DNA from: Symsagittifera roscoffensis
Lineage: Eukaryota > Xenacoelomorpha > Acoela > Convolutidae
Reading direction: 5' to 3'
Length of the DNA stretch: 64,000 nt
NCBI RefSeq assembly: GCF_963678635.1
Contig: NC_087064.1
Coordinates: 28,126,189-28,190,188, forward strand
Shown here: positions 26,101 through 32,100 of the stretch, piece by piece
How positions within the stretch are numbered: the first letter of the stretch is position 1
How the letters are laid out: each line of letters starts with the position of its first letter
Position numbers and translations under genes: made by a program
Notes under the pieces: model-generated
Databases searched by the model: none
What the model was told of the DNA's origin: nothing
Seen by the model: the letters and a program-made list of their open reading frames with translations, nothing else

Positions 26101-29100
26101 ATATTTTTGTCCATTAATTTCCTAGGTACAGCTGGTATTGGTAAGTTTTCTTCAATCTTTCTTTCGTTATTTTTCCTTTTTTGTTCTTTCTAGACCAAGG
26201 TCTTCATTCATTTGGCGCTCTGTTGAAGTTGTATTTGCACCTACAGCGCGGTCAGAAGAAATTGGGAACCAGAGACCAATATCACATTATTGGTTTGCGT
26301 AAAAAGCTGAAAAAATGTTGAGCTCGCATTTGAACATCAGTCATTTTACTTGTGATCAAAATTGTTTAGATCATAATTTTTCTCAAATAAATAGGTACAA
26401 ATCAATCACTGAGCTTTCGAACTGGTTTCCATGCAGTATTCAACCGATCACAAACCATGTATATTTAAAATGAACGAGTTTCAACTAAGAGATGTATTTT
26501 TTTAGGCCGGCGAAAGTTGCTGCTTCAACCACAGACAAATACAATGTATTCGCAGACGCATTCAAAGAGGACCCCTTCTCAACTACTTCTCCATTTAATA
26601 GCAATTCGAATAGCAGCGACCCCTTCAAACCCAGTTCGGAGGACCCGTTCGGAGGTGCAACGACTGGTACCAATGGAGTCCCAGATGATCCGTTCGGAGC
26701 CGGTGCCAATGACCCTTTCAAAAGCAGTACAACAGATCCTTTCGCTTCAAAAGCGTTTAGCAATCAATCAGGTGCTTTTTCTTTTTTTTCCGAGCATCCA
26801 TTGATGAGAGTGAAAGAACTTTGGATTCGGTCTTGTATTTTTCTTTCACATTTGCAGAAGATCGAAGAGTTTCGGATGTAATTACAAATGTTAGAGCAAG
26901 TGTTTTTTAATCGAGGAAATACTTTTTTCCCGCAAACAACTTTTCTTACAAATATCACTTGCTTTTCTAACTTGCTTTTATTTTTGAAACTTCCAGGTTT
27001 GTTCCCACTTGTATGTATGAAATTGAATTTTTTTCCGGTTAAAATTGAATTGTGTTATATAAAGAGATATGAAGCTCCGTTTCGCCTATGTGTTTTTTCC
27101 TCAGGACATTGGGATATTCATAGGATTTAGGGGGATATGTACTTAAGCACTGGATAACGAATTGATTGACCAACAAAGCTCATAAGCAATCAGCGAAGCT
27201 TTGAAAAAACCTCAAAAGGCACACTTAAATTGCACTTAAATGAGTTAAAGTATTTGCAGTACAAGTAGCCAATGAGCTTTGTTGGAGCGCAAAAGTTCCG
27301 ATTTTGATGGGTCAATCAAAAAGTATAATGTTGCCAACCTGTAGATACCACGTCACCTTTCATTCAACAATCAACTACCAAACCACAGACAGCAGCACCT
27401 AGCGAGGTTCTCTTCGAAGCTTTGTACGACTTCACGACGACAGACGAGGGAGATCTCCCGTTCAAAGTGGGCGACATAATCAAGGCATCGGCTGAACAGA
27501 ATTTAGATGAGCCTTGGCTTGCAGGATTTCTCAATGGAGTGGGCGGGTGGTTTCCACAGAATTACACCAAAAGAATAGAAGATCCTAGGTGAGTCAAAAT
27601 TCGTAGTTTTGGAAATTTACTTACGCATCATCTGAAGCCTTTTTTTATTGATTGCAACGAGCACTTGTTTTTGTGTCGTATATGGCTAGTTACTGAGACC
27701 TTGAATAAAGTTCTTTTGTTTAACATTTGCTATTAACAATTGGTTTGTAACTAGATGTTTCCTGGAAACAATTCTTTTATAAAAACGCTTTATTTTTGTA
27801 TATTAATGGCATTTGGTATCGTGCCGCAAGTCTTGCGACGCTTCGATTGTGTATAAATAAATCGGTGTGTTGTTAACGACTAGACCACATGGCCTCGAAC
27901 AAGATTATTGCAAGGGCTTCACATAATTTTCAATGTGAACTACTCTATTAGTATTGAAGCTTTGATTTCTTTTGCAGTTTATTATACTTCGTTGCCATGA
28001 GAACAGAGTAGAAGAATCATAAGTGGCCAATTTACTATGCCTATTTGTTTAGTGAAAATTTAGGAATTCCAGAAATGAAGTTTATAGAACTTGGTTCATT
28101 TTTTGTCTTTTTTTCCTACTAATAAAACGGTCGTTTTGAGTTCTACATCTATAGCTACCGAATTGAAAGGTCATTCACTAGAAGCACAGTGGATAACGTC
28201 CTAATTATTTTTACCCTGGACCTTTTTGACGATTTAATTTTTAAAAACTGTACGATCGGAACTGGCATTCTTAAATTCCTAAATCATGCAGCGACGCTGG
28301 TGCAATTTAATAATCATTAAGATTGAATTGACGATATGATGCAATAAATTGATAAGGCTACATCAATACAACATATGTGTGTAGGTAACATATATAAGGT
28401 GTAACTGTACCACATTTACATAACATTGCATATCTTTCAACCGGAAGCAGCGCGTCTCTTCAATTATTTCTTTCCGCTCATAGGTCGCTACCCTAATGGG
28501 TCCCTTATCCGTGAACTAACTCACAATGAAAATATATATGTCGAAGCAGATGAAGGCTAAGAGAAGAAATAGTATTTCTGCACTCTGAAATAATTGATGG
28601 CTGATCCTGGCTTAGTGTATGTAAACTATGAACATGTGTTTGTGATAGTTGAATTAATTTGGTACTTCTTTCTGTACAGACACAGTGGACGATACTAGAC
28701 ACGTATATCTTGGGGGATAGAAAATCAGGGTAAATTGACATTTGAAGGGGAATCGTATGTTTCGCTTTCCGCGTCTGCCAACCTAAAAATTCTATTTCAA
28801 TTGGGAAACAAAGTATGTATGTATGAAATAATAATATAAATCATTACCAAAAAAGTGAAAAATCTCGTCTCGTTTGATGCGGTTTACATCTTGTTGAAAT
28901 AAAACAGTACTACAGGTAAGATAAAAATTTGGGTCTCATTGGTTCGAATTCAAATCCAGTCGATTGATAGATACAATCGAACGCAACGTAACAAATAAAT
29001 TGAAATTAATATTTTTACAATACAAATCGAATTTTTTTTTTGTGCTTTTTGTGCATTTTTTCATGAAGGCTGCAGTGATGTGCTGTGATAGTAGGCTCGT

Positions 29101-32100
29101 GTCATTTTTCGGCCCTCTGGGTTTTCGATACTATGGTTCGATCCCATTTTCAGATGGTTGGTGTGTGTATGTGTTGAAATATGGTTTTTTCATCTCATTA
29201 TTGCGCTTTTATTTGAGCTGAGAATTTGTTTAATTCAACGCGATATTGTAAGTACCTGGGCTGTATCTGAATTGAATTGGACCTATTTCCCTTCTGTTAT
29301 AGCTGCTGGTACATTTCCCCTCTTGTTTCATTGTTAAAGTCATCTCGTGTGATATTTTCTATCTTGCGGATTATTTGTTGAGATTTTCATCACCGCAGCT
29401 GAGTTAAAAGTATCGCATTTTCATTCAAGTTTTAATCGAATCTACCTATAACTTAAAGCGTGAGGTGACAATTCGTAACAGGCGACGATTCGTAACAGGC
29501 GACAATTGGTAACAGTATATTATGCGGGGAACACTTTTTCACGCGCAGTATTCCTCTCGTGCCTGATGTAAGCGCAGCGGAGCAAGCGTATTCTACTTTC
29601 CAATGCCTTGTTACGAATTGCCGCTTGTTACGTATTGTTGGCTGTTACGAATTGTCGCCCTACCAACTTAAGAAACCATCTGCAACGTAAGTCGAGTGTT
29701 GTTTGGCTGAAACGTATCACTTGGTCTTCAGATTACGCTACCGTTACCACCCGTACTATATGTAAGTTAAAACATTTCTCTGTTCATCTTTTGTTCACAT
29801 GTTATAAAGCTTTTTTTGATGAGTCTTCTGTCAAAACGAATTGCCATAATTTATTTAAGAAGCTTATTTATGACATTTTGAATCAAACTGATTTTCATGT
29901 AAGCTTCGCAAAATTAAATAATTTAATTGAAGTTGCAGAATTACGAGTCCGTTTTTTTTCAAATCTTAATTTTAGCTGCATGCGAAAGTTCTTAGCCACC
30001 AAATAACAAATTTTTCAAATAGACCGCTGATTTCAATGCTATTTTGATGCTAGGATTTGGATCGATCAAATCTGAGAATAAATGAAAAGCCAGATTATAA
30101 GCGCCAATAATTGCGTAAACTAATAAATAAGCGCGCGAAATTTTTTTCTAGTTCTACCAGCGCGAATTTGTCTGCAGCTCCGTCACACAAGACCTCAGTC
30201 GTGTCCAACTCACCTGCAGATCTGTTTGTCAACAGTGCTAATACAGCACCTTCAGACAACACCGACGCAGACAATAGTACAGGTGAGAAACATGGCTGGA
30301 AGTGGCATTGTGGCGCTCCGGTAGTGATGGCGCCCAGCAATCATAGGATTGCTGGATCAAATCGCACGTGCGCTGCAATTTGCAAGGTGAGCTCTTGCAA
30401 GTAAAGTCATAGCTTAATGGGTGCTGGTTATATGCGCTCTTGACGATCTAAATAATTAACCTTCGGGTTAGGCCTCCGGGTTGGTTGACTAAAAAAAGTA
30501 TTTAGCCCATCTCAACCCGAGGTTTTAAAAGTGACTATGTACTTTAGTTGATTACTTAAAAGATTGTTGAACTTGAAAGCTATTGTTAAAGACTGGAAAA
30601 AATAGGTCTGTTCTCTTCTCTAGACCAACAGGGTTGGGTTTGTTGATGAACGTAGTTCAGACTCTTATGAAGGTAGTGAAGGTTTTTTTTCAGGAAAAAT
30701 CTTAAAATGCTATCATAACTACAGAAGTGCGTTCATTACTCTTGCGAGAGTAATTGTCTTACATATTAATGCATTTATGAATACCCTTAGGAAATGGCGC
30801 AAAAAATGTAATCGATTTCTTGTTCCGAAAGTGGAATTTGATGTTAAGGTTTCCCAGCGGAATTAAAACTTTACCTAACACTCCAGTTTTATCAATTTGG
30901 GTTCATTTTAATTTGATCATAATAGTGCCAATCACAAGAGTTTTAAGGGCATCTACTAGTGTTGATTCTCTTTAAAACTCAAAATTTCACAAGTTCTCTT
31001 TACAGAAGTTTTCTCAAAATTGATGAAATAGTGTCAAAATAACTTTTTTTCCAATTGTGTAGTGTGTCGCGTGAGGGCCATCTACCCGTTTGAAGCCACT
31101 GCTGAAGGAGACCTTGGCTTCACTGCGGGCGAAGAGATCTCAGTCACTTCCACAGAGGGCGACTGGTGGACAGGATTTCTATCCAGGGACCCCAGCTGCA
31201 CCAAAGGCATATTCCCTTCTAACTTCGTCGAAGAGATACCCAATGTTAGTGGAATCCAAGATCAGACCTTTTAGGCTTTGTTTTTTTTTCAAAATTTCTT
31301 AAAGCATTTTTGGCATGCTTTAAGTGATCACGTCAATTTAAATGCTTTTATAAGCTTATAGTGATATCCGACACCGGAAGCTCGCTTCGGAATTATCCAT
31401 CTGTCATAGTTGAATCTTTTGATGCAATGATTTCATTCAGTAGATTGCTTACAGCGTTTACATACTGATTTAAGCATGATTAACCTTCTGATAATGTAAA
31501 ATTAGTAAGTTCATTGAAAATATCCTGTATTCAGTTTTTTTTACACGGCGTGTGGGCTGAAATGTACTGTTTGATTGAAGCCATTCCCGACATCTGCCAA
31601 TCCGATGGCTTCCGGAGGGCTGACACAGCAACAACCAATCGCGTCCACTCCACAGACCTTGTCTCTTCCGGGGACAGGAGACGCTGGCACAGAGGGTAAA
31701 GGGGGAGGTCAGGAGATGGCGAGTGTGATCGCAAATTTCCAGGGAGACAGTCCGGAACAGTTGACCTTGAATGAGGGTCAGGTAGTGATTGTGAAGAAGA
31801 AGTTGCCCAGTGGATGGTGGGAGGGACAGATACAGGTATGCAAGAATTGAGCTATTGTCTTTTGTAACTAGAGGCAACCAGTTTTTTTACATGATCTGAT
31901 CACGCCGTTTAGCTGCAAGTAACTCATTTATAGCCCTTTTGACAGGATCTACTAGTTCAGTGTAGTCACCCAACTTGTTTTAACGAGAGGGGCCTATTGC
32001 TGTGCAAGTAGCGTAGAATGTCACGAGTATTTGATCTCGGAGTTTAAAAAAGTAAACTGCAAAAAAATATATTCAGATACAATTAGCGCGAGTACCGTGC

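Larger units (their letters stand above)
17537..26125 (+). other. Intersectin intron 17537-26125
   Basis: The largest intron (8.6 kb) is built mostly from repeats: R1 (17697-18190), R2 copies (18960-19400, 19590-20750 as a tandem pair, 23940-24260), tRNA-like SINE composites (20964-21285 and 21908-22302), a duplicated 320-bp segment (21315-21645 and 24250-24620), a hairpin end at 23203-23228 and an R3 hairpin at 25148-25163. No coding exon is recognised before the candidate microexon at 26126. Confidence 0.65.

Noticed and set aside
29731-29760. Possible 30-nt intersectin exon (acceptor GGTCTTCAG, donor GTAAGT) in the SH3A-linker intron
   Set aside because: It is frame-neutral and well bounded, but would insert a Tyr/Arg-rich peptide unlike the Ser/Asn linker, lies beside a MITE, and has no homology support. 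Transcript data would settle it.
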